A stretch of DNA of 64,000 bases from Streptomyces ruber. Lineage in GTDB: Bacteria > Actinomycetota > Actinomycetes > Streptomycetales > Streptomycetaceae. Made by a program: the position numbers and the translations under genes. Every line of letters begins with the position of its first letter. The stretch's first letter is position 1. The notes below the pieces were generated by a model, which worked only from the letters and a program-made list of their open reading frames with translations, was not told the DNA's origin and ran no database searches. This document shows, piece after piece, positions 31,999-40,306 of the stretch. The DNA is taken from assembly GCF_014648075.1 (NCBI RefSeq), contig NZ_BMQK01000001.1:248001-312000 (forward strand). The letters are read 5' to 3'.

Positions 31999-34149
31999 AT
32001 GAGCGAGATGATCACCGCGGACCTGGTCGACCTCGACCTGTCCGCCGACACCAAGGAAGCGGCGGCGCGCGCCCTCGCCGAACGGATGGTGGCCAAGGGC
32101 CGGGTGACCGACCTGGACGGCTTCCTCGCCGACGTGGCCGCACGCGAGGCGCAGATGCCGACCGGTCTCGACGGCGGCATCGGCATCCCGCACTGCCGCA
32201 GCGCGCACGTCACCGAGCCGACCCTCGCCTTCGGGCGCAGCGCGGCCGGGATCGACTTCGGCGCGCCGGACGGGCCCGCCGACCTCATCTTCCTGATCGC
32301 CGCCCCGGCCGGTGCCGACGACGCCCACCTGACGATCCTGTCGTCCCTCGCCCGGCAACTGATGAACGCCGAGTTCACGACCGCGCTGCGGGCCGTCGAC
32401 GACGCGGGACGCGCCGCCGCGCTGATCCGGGGCGACGCGCGGACCGACGACGACGCCCGGGACGACGCCCGGGACGACGCCCGGGCTCCCGCCGAAGGGA
32501 AGCCCACGGACTCCGCGGCGGCACCGGACGGAACGGCCTCCTCCGGTGCCGCCGCGGGCAGCACCCCCACCGAACCGACGGTCACCGAACCGACGGTCAC
32601 CGCGCCGACGGACACCCCGCCGGCCGGCACCGCGGGGGAGAGCCCTCGTCCGTTCCGTATCGTCGCCGTCACCTCCTGCCCCACCGGCATCGCGCACACC
32701 TACATGGCCGCGGAGTCGCTGGAGAACGCCGGCCGTGACGCCGGTGACGTGGAGCTCGTCGTCGAGACGCAGGGCTCGGCCGGTTTCACCCGGCTCGACC
32801 CGGAGGTCATCGCCGCCGCCGACGGCGTGATCTTCGCCCATGACGTCTCCGTACGGGAGAAGGAACGGTTCGCCGGGAAGCCCACCGTGGACGTCGGGGT
32901 GAAGGCGGGCATCAACCGGCCCGCCGAGCTGATCGCCGAGGTGCGCGACAAGGCCGCGCGCGGTGAGGTCACGGCCGCGGCCCGGCCCGGCTCGACCCCC
33001 GTCGAGCGCGGCGGCGAGCCCGGCGAGGGCTACGGCACCAAACTGCGCAAGTGGCTGATGAGCGGCGTGAGCTACATGGTCCCGTTCGTCGCGGCCGGCG
33101 GTCTGCTCATCGCGCTCGGCTTCGCGCTCGGCGGCTACGACATCAACGAGGCCGAGCCGGTCACCGAACACTTCGTCTGGACCCAGCTCGACAGCTGGGC
33201 CGCGCTGCTGCACCAGACCGGCGGCGTCGCCTTCGGCTTCCTGATCCCCGTCCTCGCCGGATACATCGCGTACGGCATGGCGGACCGGCCCGGGCTCGTG
33301 CCCGGCTTCGTCGGCGGCATGATCTCCTCCACCATCGCCGCCGGCTTCCTCGGCGGTCTGGTCGCGGGTCTGCTGGCGGGCGCGGTCGTCCTCGCGATCC
33401 AGCGGATCAAGATCCCGCCGGTGCTGCGCGGCATCATGCCGGTGGTCGTGATCCCGCTGATCTCGTCGATGGTCGTCGGCTTCCTGATGTTCGTGGTGAT
33501 CGGCAAGCCTATCGCCGAGGTGCAGAAGGGGCTGACGGACTGGCTGAGCGGCCTCTCCGGCACCAACGCCGTCCTGCTCGGCGTGCTGCTCGGCCTGATG
33601 ATGTGCTTCGACCTGGGCGGCCCGGTCAACAAGGTCGCCTACGCGTTCGGCACGGCCGGCATCGCCGTCCAGGACCCGAGCGACTCGGCGATGATGGTGA
33701 TGGCCGCCGTCATGGCCGCCGGTATGGTCCCCCCGCTCGGCATGGCCCTGGCCACCACGGTCCGCAGGAAGCTGTTCACCCCGACCGAGCGCGAGAACGG
33801 CAAGGCCGCCTGGGTCCTCGGTGCCTCCTTCATCTCCGAGGGCGCGATCCCGTTCGGCGCCGCCGACCCGCTGCGGGTCATCCCCGCCTCCATGGCGGGC
33901 GGCGCGGTCACCGGCGCGCTGACCATGGCCTTCGGCTCGACGCTGCGCGCCCCGCACGGGGGCGTCTGGGTCACCTTCCTGATCGGCAGCCCGTTCCTGT
34001 ACCTGCTGGCCATCGCGGCCGGTACGGCGGTCACGGCCGGCCTGGTCATCGTCCTGAAGAGCATGCGCGGGCCCCAGCCGGGCGCGGCGACCGAGCCCCG
34101 GTCCGCCTCCGCCACCGAGACCGGGGCGAAGGAGCCGGTCGCGGCCTGA
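31999..34149 (+). CDS. fruA: fructose-specific PTS permease EIIABC
   Basis: A 716-residue membrane protein with three PTS units. EIIA (about 5-150) has the phosphohistidine in GIGIPHCRS. A variable linker (about 150-215) is rich in DDAR and TEPTV repeats. EIIB (about 217-315) has the phosphocysteine in AVTSCPTGIAHTYMAAE. EIIC (about 345-695, 8 or more membrane segments) has LDLGGPVNKVAYAF-like residues in FDLGGPVNKV and SEGAIPFGAADP. It imports fructose and delivers fructose 1-phosphate to FruK. ATG 31999 follows GAAGGAG. A terminator follows. Confidence 0.95.
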   Translation: MSEMITADLVDLDLSADTKEAAARALAERMVAKGRVTDLDGFLADVAAREAQMPTGLDGGIGIPHCRSAHVTEPTLAFGRSAAGIDFGAPDGPADLIFLIAAPAGADDAHLTILSSLARQLMNAEFTTALRAVDDAGRAAALIRGDARTDDDARDDARDDARAPAEGKPTDSAAAPDGTASSGAAAGSTPTEPTVTEPTVTAPTDTPPAGTAGESPRPFRIVAVTSCPTGIAHTYMAAESLENAGRDAGDVELVVETQGSAGFTRLDPEVIAAADGVIFAHDVSVREKERFAGKPTVDVGVKAGINRPAELIAEVRDKAARGEVTAAARPGSTPVERGGEPGEGYGTKLRKWLMSGVSYMVPFVAAGGLLIALGFALGGYDINEAEPVTEHFVWTQLDSWAALLHQTGGVAFGFLIPVLAGYIAYGMADRPGLVPGFVGGMISSTIAAGFLGGLVAGLLAGAVVLAIQRIKIPPVLRGIMPVVVIPLISSMVVGFLMFVVIGKPIAEVQKGLTDWLSGLSGTNAVLLGVLLGLMMCFDLGGPVNKVAYAFGTAGIAVQDPSDSAMMVMAAVMAAGMVPPLGMALATTVRRKLFTPTERENGKAAWVLGASFISEGAIPFGAADPLRVIPASMAGGAVTGALTMAFGSTLRAPHGGVWVTFLIGSPFLYLLAIAAGTAVTAGLVIVLKSMRGPQPGAATEPRSASATETGAKEPVAA

Positions 34150-34198
34150 ACCGGTAGAACCCTCAGCCGGTCGTGGTTCGGTCCACGACCCACCGCAC

Positions 34199-34235
34199 GG
34201 CGGCCGCAGCCCTGGGACAGGGGGCTGCGGCCGCC
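34199..34235 (+). terminator. terminator of the fru operon
   Basis: Fourteen-bp arms (34199-34212 and 34222-34235) and a 9-nt loop, 49 bp after the fruA stop. Confidence 0.85.
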
Positions 34236-34240
34236 GCCCC

Positions 34241-34350
34241 CTTGCCGCTGCTTCCCTCCCGCTTCCTCCTCCTCTTTCCTCGCGTCGCCTCCTCCCTCCT
34301 CCCCCCTCCCTCTCTTTTTCTCCGTCCGCTTCCGCCTGTTTCGATCCATC
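34241..34350 (+). repeat. polypyrimidine tract
   Basis: About 110 bases dominated by C and T, just after the fru terminator and before the small membrane protein gene. Confidence 0.6.
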
Positions 34351-34436
34351 TCGTCCAGCTCATCCAGTTCGCCGGACCTGCGAGATGAATCACGTTCCGT
34401 GATCGACGTCCCGGAACGTGGTGTTCACTGGAACGC

Positions 34437-34763
34437 ATGCCTGAACACGCGTCGATCCTTCAGCTGGTGGGCGTGGCCACCCTCGCCGTGTCGGCGGTCA
34501 TCTGGGTCGCCGTGCTGGTCCGCGTCCTGCGCCGGGACATGCCCGCGCACCGCGCCCGTCTCGCACGCTCGGCCCGCCGCCGTACCGGCACCCTCCGCGG
34601 GCTGCCCCGCCAGCGCAGCTCCGCCCCGTCGGCCGAGAACGTGGAACTGACCGCGGCGGAGCGGGAGGCCTTCGTCGACCTGATCCGCCGACTCGGCGAC
34701 AGCCGCTCACAGACCGGCGGGCCGAGCGGGGAACTGGGACTCGGGGAGACGGGACGCCCGTAG
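34437..34763 (+). CDS. small membrane-anchored protein of unknown function
   Basis: A 108-residue protein. One hydrophobic segment near the N-terminus (ILQLVGVATLAVSAVIWVAV), then a strongly basic stretch (RRDMPAHRARLARSARRR) and an acidic helix (LTAAEREAFVDLIRRLGDS). Topology is probably N-out with the basic and acidic parts in the cytoplasm. No recognised domain. ATG 34437 has weak GGAAC upstream. It converges on the DUF6227-like gene. Confidence 0.65.
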   Translation: MPEHASILQLVGVATLAVSAVIWVAVLVRVLRRDMPAHRARLARSARRRTGTLRGLPRQRSSAPSAENVELTAAEREAFVDLIRRLGDSRSQTGGPSGELGLGETGRP

Positions 34764-34771
34764 CGGGCCGC

Positions 34772-35524
34772 TCACCCCGCGCTCGTCGCCCGTCGCTCCA
34801 TCGCGGCCCGGGCCGCGTCCTCCGTCGCGTAGACCTCGCACATGTGGCGGCCGTCCGGGGTCGCCGTGTGCTCGACCTCCCACAGGGAGATCTCCCGCCC
34901 GTCGGTGAGTAAGAACGCGTGCTCGTACAGCGAGAAGTTCGGCCCCGTACGTCCGGTCCGGCACGGGCGCCCGAACGCCTGCGTGATCTCGTGAGCGAAC
35001 GCCGTCCGCAGCAGCAGGTCGGCCAGCTCGCCGCTCGGCGCGTCGGGGTTCTCCGCGCGCCGCAGCAGCCGTCGCGCGTGGTCGGCCGAGTTCTCCGGCA
35101 GGTACTCGTGGCGCGGCTCGGGCAACTGCGCCGGTTCGAGCGTCACCGGCAGTTCCAGCTCCGGGGCGTCCGGCGGCAGCGGCAGCCGTGCGGTGGCGGT
35201 GCGCAGCTCCTCCTCGTCCACGTACAGCTCGTGCTGCGGGCCGTTGGCCGGGGACGCCGTGTTGTGCACGAGCTCCCACAGGGTGAGGGCACGGCCGTCG
35301 GCGAGCAGCCAGGTGTGCCGGTAGGTCGACCGGTGCAGTCCCGAGCTGTAGTGCGCCGAGTGCAGCGAACTGTCGTACGCCAGCGCGCAGTCCAGCTGCC
35401 GTATCGTCTCGTCGGGCAGTTCGAAGGAGTTCAGGGCGCGACCGAGAAGTCGCGCGAGATGCTCCTCCGGAGACTCGGGCGACTCAGGCGGCTCGTACGC
35501 TGCCGTCTCGTACGGAACGCTCAA
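34772..35524 (-). CDS. DUF6227-like conserved Streptomyces protein
   Basis: A 250-residue soluble acidic protein with an internal duplication: HLARLLGRALNSFELPDET with TWLLADGRALTLWELVHNTA in the first half, and ARRLLRRAENPDAP with AFLLTDGREISLWEVEHTAT in the second. The two halves probably form two copies of one fold. I assign it to DUF6227 from memory; function unknown. TTG 35524 is chosen because AGGAG lies 6 nt before it; an ATG at 35539 would place that RBS inside the gene. Confidence 0.75.
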   Translation of the reverse strand: MSVPYETAAYEPPESPESPEEHLARLLGRALNSFELPDETIRQLDCALAYDSSLHSAHYSSGLHRSTYRHTWLLADGRALTLWELVHNTASPANGPQHELYVDEEELRTATARLPLPPDAPELELPVTLEPAQLPEPRHEYLPENSADHARRLLRRAENPDAPSGELADLLLRTAFAHEITQAFGRPCRTGRTGPNFSLYEHAFLLTDGREISLWEVEHTATPDGRHMCEVYATEDAARAAMERRATSAG

Positions 35525-35581
35525 GGCTTCTCCTGGCATTGCTGCATGTCACCTTGTGGGTGCATACCGTAGCCCCTCGAT

Positions 35582-35596
35582 CGGACATTATGTCCG
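35582..35596. promoter_or_regulatory. dyad upstream of the DUF6227-like gene
   Basis: CGGACATTATGTCCG, perfect 7-bp arms around one base, 58 bp before the start codon in an AT-richer stretch. It is probably an operator or overlaps the promoter. Confidence 0.45.
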
Positions 35597-35829
35597 GGAT
35601 CCGAGAAAACGTACGTCCAAAAAACGCACGAGCCCGGAGGGGCGTTCCCGGACAGTCCCACAATTCGCCCCAAGCCACCTGCCGAGAACCCTTTTTCACC
35701 CGGCCTTCACCTCGACCGCACCTCCTGCCCCCTATTCCCCGTACAGCGCGCCGTAAGCAGCCCATGCCCCACTCGGGCCCTCAGCGTTGTCCCGCGTGCT
35801 TCGGACCTCGTCCCACGTACGCTGGAAGC

Positions 35830-36018
35830 ATGAGTGACGCCTCCTCCGCACCCGGCCCGCGCGACCCCGGGGCCGCGCTGATCTTCGACGACCCGCTGAG
35901 CCGACGGTCGGCGGACGACACGGACCACGGCTGGGGCGAGCCGGCCGGTGACGCCGAGCGTGACGGTGCGGCCGATCTGAGGCGCTTCCTGGACGAGAAG
36001 CCGCCCCACCACCTCTGA
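35830..36018 (+). CDS. small acidic hypothetical protein
   Basis: A 62-residue protein with no membrane segment: MSDASSAPGPRDPGAAL, then IFDDPLSRRSADD and a C-terminal RRFLDEKPPHHL. The conserved-looking core is FDDPLS and the tail. ATG 35830 is preceded by GGAAG at short spacing. It ends 8 bp from the mscL stop (converging). No function known. Confidence 0.6.
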   Translation: MSDASSAPGPRDPGAALIFDDPLSRRSADDTDHGWGEPAGDAERDGAADLRRFLDEKPPHHL

Positions 36019-36025
36019 GGCGAGG

Positions 36026-36505
36026 CTACGGGCGGTTCCGCCCCGCGTCCCGCTCGGCCACCAGGAGGTCCCGGATCTCCTGGAGGACCTGCAGCTCGGT
36101 CACCTGGACGACCTCCTGGGTGGCCTCCTTCCGCTTCCGGCGGGCCTCCTGCCGTGCGAGGTACCTGGACATCGGCAGGACCATGAGGAAGTAGACGACG
36201 GCGGCGGTGATCAGGAAGGTGAGGGTGGCCCCGAGCACCGAGCCCCACATCATCTGCACGCCCTGCTTCACCGTGCCGTCCGCGGCCACTTCGCACGGAC
36301 CCTTGATGCACCAGCTGTAGCCGTCGAGGTTCATCGTGCCGAACGCGCCCACCAACGGGTTGATGATTCCCTTCACCACCGCGTTCACGATGCTGGTGAA
36401 GGCCGCGCCGATGACCACCGCCACGGCGAGGTCCACGACGTTGCCCCGCATCAGGAAGGCCTTGAACCCCTCCAGGATGTTCGGCTTCTTCTGCTCGCTC
36501 ACCAC
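36026..36505 (-). CDS. mscL: large-conductance mechanosensitive channel
   Basis: A 159-residue channel protein. TM1 reads FLMRGNVVDLAVAVVIGAAFTS (residues ~17-38) with VNAVVKGIINPLVG; TM2 is about residues 90-112; the cytoplasmic helix VVQVTELQVLQEIRDLL forms the C-terminal bundle. It opens under hypo-osmotic membrane tension to release solutes. The periplasmic loop holds two cysteines (WCIKGPCE), common in actinobacterial MscL. Two adjacent GTG codons (36505, 36502) are possible starts. Confidence 0.95.
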   Translation of the reverse strand: MVSEQKKPNILEGFKAFLMRGNVVDLAVAVVIGAAFTSIVNAVVKGIINPLVGAFGTMNLDGYSWCIKGPCEVAADGTVKQGVQMMWGSVLGATLTFLITAAVVYFLMVLPMSRYLARQEARRKRKEATQEVVQVTELQVLQEIRDLLVAERDAGRNRP

Positions 36506-36598
36506 GGAACCTTCCTGTCCTCTTCGCTGTGCCGATCGTTGCGGAACGAATGACTCCGCAACCTACGACAGGATGTCCGGGAGCTGTCCAGCCGGCCC

Positions 36599-37237
36599 TC
36601 ACCACAGGACCACCGCCAACCGCGATGCCACGCCCGCACCGGCCAGCCGTGCCGCCGTGGCGCGGGGCACGGACAGGACGACCAGCGCGCCGGTCTCGGC
36701 GGCGCTCACCGTCGGCACCTCCGTGACCCGCGCCCCGCGTGCGATCACCCGGGCGTCACCGTCACCCGTGGCCGGGCCCCCGGCCGCGATCACGTCGACC
36801 CGGTCACCGGGGCGCAGCAGGCGGACCGTGGCGCCGTCGGCGATCCGCACCGGCGCGGACACCGCCGTGACCGTGCGCCTCGCGACCCGCCGCTCCTCGC
36901 GCACCGGTTCCGTCACCGGGTGACCGCGCGCCCGCCCGCCGTCCGGTACCGGCTCGGCTCCGCGCGGTCCCGCGGCCACCAGCGCCGCCGCGGTCACGGC
37001 CAGCCCGGCCGCCAGGGCCCGTCGGCGGCACCGCGCCAGCCGCCGCAACCGGGCCCGCACCCCGCTCACCCGCAACGGAGGAAAAGCCGGGACCTCACAG
37101 GTCGGGGGAACGGACGGGAAGGACGGGGGGAGGGGGACGGGAGGAACGGACTTACGGGAGGACACGGGTGTACGAGAGGAGACGGGTGTACGGAAGGAGA
37201 CGGGCGTACGGAAGGACACGGGCGTACGAGCGGACAC
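36599..37237 (-). CDS. SAF-domain (CpaB/RcpC-like) membrane-anchored protein
   Basis: About 212 residues. A hydrophobic segment (RALAAGLAVTAAALVAAG) precedes an extracytoplasmic SAF-like domain (about 105-200; VSAPVRIADGATVRLLRPGD). SAF domains occur in CpaB/RcpC pilus assembly factors and in unrelated enzymes; in streptomycetes isolated copies like this have no proven role. The first ~30 residues (repeats of RTPVSF and RTPVSS) come from an 18-bp DNA tandem repeat and may be untranslated, so the true start could be further in. Confidence 0.65.
   Translation of the reverse strand: MSARTPVSFRTPVSFRTPVSSRTPVSSRKSVPPVPLPPSFPSVPPTCEVPAFPPLRVSGVRARLRRLARCRRRALAAGLAVTAAALVAAGPRGAEPVPDGGRARGHPVTEPVREERRVARRTVTAVSAPVRIADGATVRLLRPGDRVDVIAAGGPATGDGDARVIARGARVTEVPTVSAAETGALVVLSVPRATAARLAGAGVASRLAVVLW
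37161..37232. repeat. 18-bp tandem repeat, four copies
   Basis: Units begin at 37161, 37179, 37197 and 37215, varying at a few positions. It lies at the 5' end of the SAF-domain gene and, if translated, gives the RTPVS repeats. Confidence 0.8.
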
Positions 37238-37380
37238 GAGGCCACCACCTGCTGCGTGAGATCGGCTTGCGGTCCCACGATGAGGCTTCGTCGCGCAGCC
37301 CGTCGGCGTCCGTGGACAACCCGGGGCCTGGGGAAAACCTCCTCACCCGAACGGGAGAGTCCGCCCGGGTCCCCGCCTCG

Positions 37381-38229
37381 TCACGGCATCACGAACCCCG
37401 GATCCATCCCGCCCAGCGCCCCGCCGCACGGGCAGTCCCGTGCCTCGTTGGACGGCAGCGCGGCGACCGCGTCGAACAGCACGTCCCGCAGCCGGTCGAC
37501 GTTCGCGGCGAACACGCGCAGCACGTCCTCGTGGGAGACGCCCTCGCCCGTCTCGGCGCCCGCGTCGAGGTCGGTGACGAGATTCAGCGAGGTGTAACAG
37601 AGCTCCAGCTCGCGCGCGAGGGACGCCTCGGGGTGGCCCGTCATGCCCACCACGGACCAGCCCTGCGACCGGTGCCAGACCGACTCGGCGCGCGTCGAGA
37701 ACCGCGGCCCCTCGATGACGACCAGCGTGCCGCCGTCCACCGCCTCCCAGCCCTTGCCGCGTGCCGCCGCCAGGGCGACCTCACGGCCGGTGGGGCAGTA
37801 CGGGTCGGCCAGCGAGACGTGGACCACGTTCGGGACGCTGCCGTCGGGCAGCGGCAGCCCGTCGAAGTAGGTCTGCGCCCGGGACTTCGTACGGTCCACG
37901 AGCTGGTCCGGCACGAGCAGGGTGCCCGGTCCGTACTCCGGCCGCAGCCCGCCCACCGCGCACGGACCGAGCACCTGGCGCACGCCGACCGACCGCAGCG
38001 CCCACAGGTTGGCGCGGTAGTTGATGCGGTGCGGCGGCAGGTGGTGGCCGCGCCCGTGGCGGGGCAGGAAGGCGACCCGGCGCCCGGCGAGCTCGCCGAG
38101 GAAGACCGAGTCGCTGGGCGGCCCGTAGGGGGTGTCGACCTGTATCTCGGTGACGTCGTCGAGGAAGGAGTAGAAGCCGGAACCGCCGATCACACCGATC
38201 TCGGCGGCGCCGTTGCCCGTGTTCGCCAT
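37381..38229 (-). CDS. mtnP: S-methyl-5'-thioadenosine phosphorylase
   Basis: A 282-residue enzyme of the purine nucleoside phosphorylase family. Motifs are IGVIGGSGFY, FLPRHGRGHHLPPHRINYRA, VIEGPRFSTRAE and VVGMTGHPEASLARE. It cleaves methylthioadenosine with phosphate to adenine and methylthioribose 1-phosphate, the first step of methionine salvage. The loop after GMTGHPEA suggests MTA rather than inosine specificity. The C-terminal DCPCGGALGGM is found in actinobacterial members. It is downstream of fmdB on the same strand, separated by a hairpin. Confidence 0.93.
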   Translation of the reverse strand: MANTGNGAAEIGVIGGSGFYSFLDDVTEIQVDTPYGPPSDSVFLGELAGRRVAFLPRHGRGHHLPPHRINYRANLWALRSVGVRQVLGPCAVGGLRPEYGPGTLLVPDQLVDRTKSRAQTYFDGLPLPDGSVPNVVHVSLADPYCPTGREVALAAARGKGWEAVDGGTLVVIEGPRFSTRAESVWHRSQGWSVVGMTGHPEASLARELELCYTSLNLVTDLDAGAETGEGVSHEDVLRVFAANVDRLRDVLFDAVAALPSNEARDCPCGGALGGMDPGFVMP

Positions 38230-38262
38230 GCCCGCACCCTAACCGGGGCCCGGAAACGCCGA

Positions 38263-38292
38263 GGACCCCGCCGTCGTGCGACAGCGGGGTCC
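38263..38292 (-). terminator. hairpin between fmdB and mtnP
   Basis: Nine-bp arms GGACCCCGC (38263-38271) and GCGGGGTCC (38284-38292), 51 bp past the fmdB stop and 34 bp before the mtnP start. Confidence 0.65.
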
Positions 38293-38342
38293 CGAGAGTC
38301 TGCGGATGCCCGGGGGAGTCCGAGCCCGGTGCCCGGACCTGC

Positions 38343-38669
38343 TTACGCGGCCGAGCTGCTGCTCGCGGACGAGGACGAGGACGACGACCCCGTCGAGGAG
38401 GACGCCGAGGACGAGGACGACGACGAGTCGGAGGAACCCGAGGACGAGCCCGACGACTTCGAGGCCGATGCCGGGCTGCTGCTCGACGACGAGCCGCGGC
38501 TGTCGTTCCGGTAGAAGCCGGAGCCCTTGAAGACGATGCCGACCGCGGAGAAAACCTTCTTCAGGCGGCCACCGCAGTTGGGGCACTCGGTCAGGGCGTC
38601 GTCGGTGAACTTCTGCACCGCTTCGAGGCCCTCACCGCACTCGGTGCACTGGTACTGGTACGTCGGCAC
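38343..38669 (-). CDS. FmdB-family zinc ribbon protein
   Basis: A 108-residue protein. The N-terminal ~45 residues form the FmdB zinc ribbon: YQYQCTECG and CPNCGG supply four cysteines. KVFSAVGIVFKGSGFYRND follows, then a C-terminal tail of about 50 residues, almost all serine with some alanine and glycine. Family members are small putative regulators. GTG 38669 is preceded by AGGAGG. A CIRCE-like element lies directly upstream, suggesting HrcA-controlled heat-shock expression. Confidence 0.88.
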   Translation of the reverse strand: MPTYQYQCTECGEGLEAVQKFTDDALTECPNCGGRLKKVFSAVGIVFKGSGFYRNDSRGSSSSSSPASASKSSGSSSGSSDSSSSSSSASSSTGSSSSSSSASSSSAA

Positions 38670-38682
38670 TGTGTCTTCCTCC

Positions 38683-38708
38683 TGGCACTCTCACTCGATG
38701 AGTGCTAA
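38683..38708 (-). promoter_or_regulatory. CIRCE-like HrcA operator upstream of fmdB
   Basis: On the minus strand: TTAGCACTC, 9-bp spacer, GAGTGCCA. This fits the CIRCE consensus TTAGCACTC-N9-GAGTGCTAA, with the first arm perfect and differences only at the end of the second. It lies 14 bp before the fmdB start, just upstream of the ribosome-binding site. Confidence 0.8.
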
Positions 38709-38738
38709 CGACGGTCCATAGTGACCTATTCCCGGGGA

Positions 38739-40019
38739 TCAGTCCACTGGGACCGTCGCGCGGTGACCCACGCCACGTGCCACCGTGCGTCCCACGGGCG
38801 GTGCCGACAGGCGTGACCGCAGGGACACGAGGGTCACCAGGGCCAGTACCGTGCCCGCCATCGGCACCAGGAATCCGGCCCCGTCCCACAGGCGGTCCTC
38901 GAACTGCCCGGAGACCGTGACGGCGGCCGCCTGGCCGAGCGCGACCGCGCCGGTCAGCCAGGTGAAGGCCTCGGTGCGGGCGCCCGCCGCGACCAGGTTC
39001 TCGACCAGGGTGTAGCCGGTGATCAGCGCGGGCGCGATGCACATGCCGACGAGCAGGCCGAGGCCGGCGAGGACCGGTACGGAGTGGGCGGCCCACAGCC
39101 CCGACGCGGTGACCGCGAGCGCCGCGTACCCGACGACCAGCCGCCGCTGCGGGGCCGTCTTCCACGCGACCGCGCCGCAGACGATGCCGGAGAGCATGTT
39201 GCCCGCCGCGAAGATGCCGTACAGGACGCCGTTCAGACCGGGCTCGCCGATGGACTCGGTGAACGCGGCGAGCGAGACCTGCATGCCGCCGAAGACGGTG
39301 CCGATCCCGAGGAACGTCACGATGAGCACGCGCACACCGGGGACCCGCAGCGCCGGATCGTGCCGCACGCGCGCGTGCTCCCCGGTGGCGGCACCGGCGG
39401 GGGAGGGCTGCGTGCCGCGCTGTGCCGCGAACAGCAGCCCGCCGAGCAGCGTCAGGGTCGCCTCGGCGATCAGCCCCGCCGCCGGGTCCACGGCGGTGCA
39501 CAGGGCGGTCGCCACCAGCGGGCCGAGGACGAAGGTCAGCTCGTCGGTGACGGACTCGAAGGCCGCCGCGGTCGGCATCAGGGGTGAGCCCTGGAGCTTC
39601 GCGGCCCAGCGGGCCCGCACCATGGGGCCGACCTGCGGCACCGAGGCGCCGGTGGGCACGGCCGCGGCGAACAGGGCCCACAAGGGGGCATCCGCCAGCG
39701 CCAGGGCCGTGAGGGAGAGCCCCGCCACGGCGTGCAGCAGGACGCCGGGGACGAGCACCGCCCGCTGACCGTGGCGGTCGGCGAGGCGGCCGCTGTACGG
39801 GGCGAAGAGCGCCATCGAGACACCGGTCACGGCGGCCACGGCGCCGGCCGCCCCGTACGAACCGGTGGTGTGCTGCACCAGCAGCACGATGGAGAGGGTC
39901 AGCATCGCGAACGGCTGGCGCGCCGCGAAGCCGGGGAGCAGGAACGTCCAGGCGCCGCGGGTGCGCAGCAGCTGCCCGTAACCCGGGCGGGACGCCGTCG
40001 GGGTGACCGTGGATGCCAC
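38739..40019 (-). CDS. MFS transporter
   Basis: A 426-residue transporter with about 12 membrane segments. The TM2-3 loop motif is SGRLADRHGQRAVLV; other landmarks are PQVGPMVRARWAA after TM4 and MQVSLAAFTESIG in the second half. It looks like an exporter of the 12-TM class seen in streptomycetes; the substrate is unknown. GTG 40019 is used, because homology starts there; an ATG at 40058 would add 13 unlike residues. An inverted repeat at 40196-40226 may control it. Confidence 0.85.
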   Translation of the reverse strand: MASTVTPTASRPGYGQLLRTRGAWTFLLPGFAARQPFAMLTLSIVLLVQHTTGSYGAAGAVAAVTGVSMALFAPYSGRLADRHGQRAVLVPGVLLHAVAGLSLTALALADAPLWALFAAAVPTGASVPQVGPMVRARWAAKLQGSPLMPTAAAFESVTDELTFVLGPLVATALCTAVDPAAGLIAEATLTLLGGLLFAAQRGTQPSPAGAATGEHARVRHDPALRVPGVRVLIVTFLGIGTVFGGMQVSLAAFTESIGEPGLNGVLYGIFAAGNMLSGIVCGAVAWKTAPQRRLVVGYAALAVTASGLWAAHSVPVLAGLGLLVGMCIAPALITGYTLVENLVAAGARTEAFTWLTGAVALGQAAAVTVSGQFEDRLWDGAGFLVPMAGTVLALVTLVSLRSRLSAPPVGRTVARGVGHRATVPVD

Positions 40020-40195
40020 GGCCCGTGCCTTTCTGCCGCCTGGTAGCGCGGACCCCAAACGGGGCCCGGTCGCCGAGGGCTGTCCTCTCGCGCGTACTGC
40101 GGTAGATACCGGCGCCCCGCGGGGACGTCCCGGCCGCCTTACGGTCGCGCCAGCCCTGCGTCAGGCAGAGGTGGTCCGATCAAGGTGCGCCCTCA

Positions 40196-40226
40196 TCGTA
40201 TACAAACGTGTGTCCGTCGTATACGA
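40196..40226. promoter_or_regulatory. inverted repeat upstream of the MFS gene
   Basis: TCGTATAC (40196-40203) and GTATACGA (40219-40226), spaced 15 bp, in the otherwise gene-free 40020-40306 interval. Possible operator for the MFS gene. Confidence 0.45.
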
Positions 40227-40248
40227 GTACGGGCGGACGTGATCGAGT

Positions 40249-40293
40249 GCGACCGTACGAGCTGCGACCGCACGAGCTGCGACCGCACGAGGA
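40249..40293. repeat. 15-bp tandem repeat, three copies
   Basis: Units at 40249, 40264 and 40279 (GCGACCGYACGAGCT type), next to the antiporter stop. Confidence 0.7.
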
Positions 40294-40306
40294 CGGGGAG
40301 CACGGC

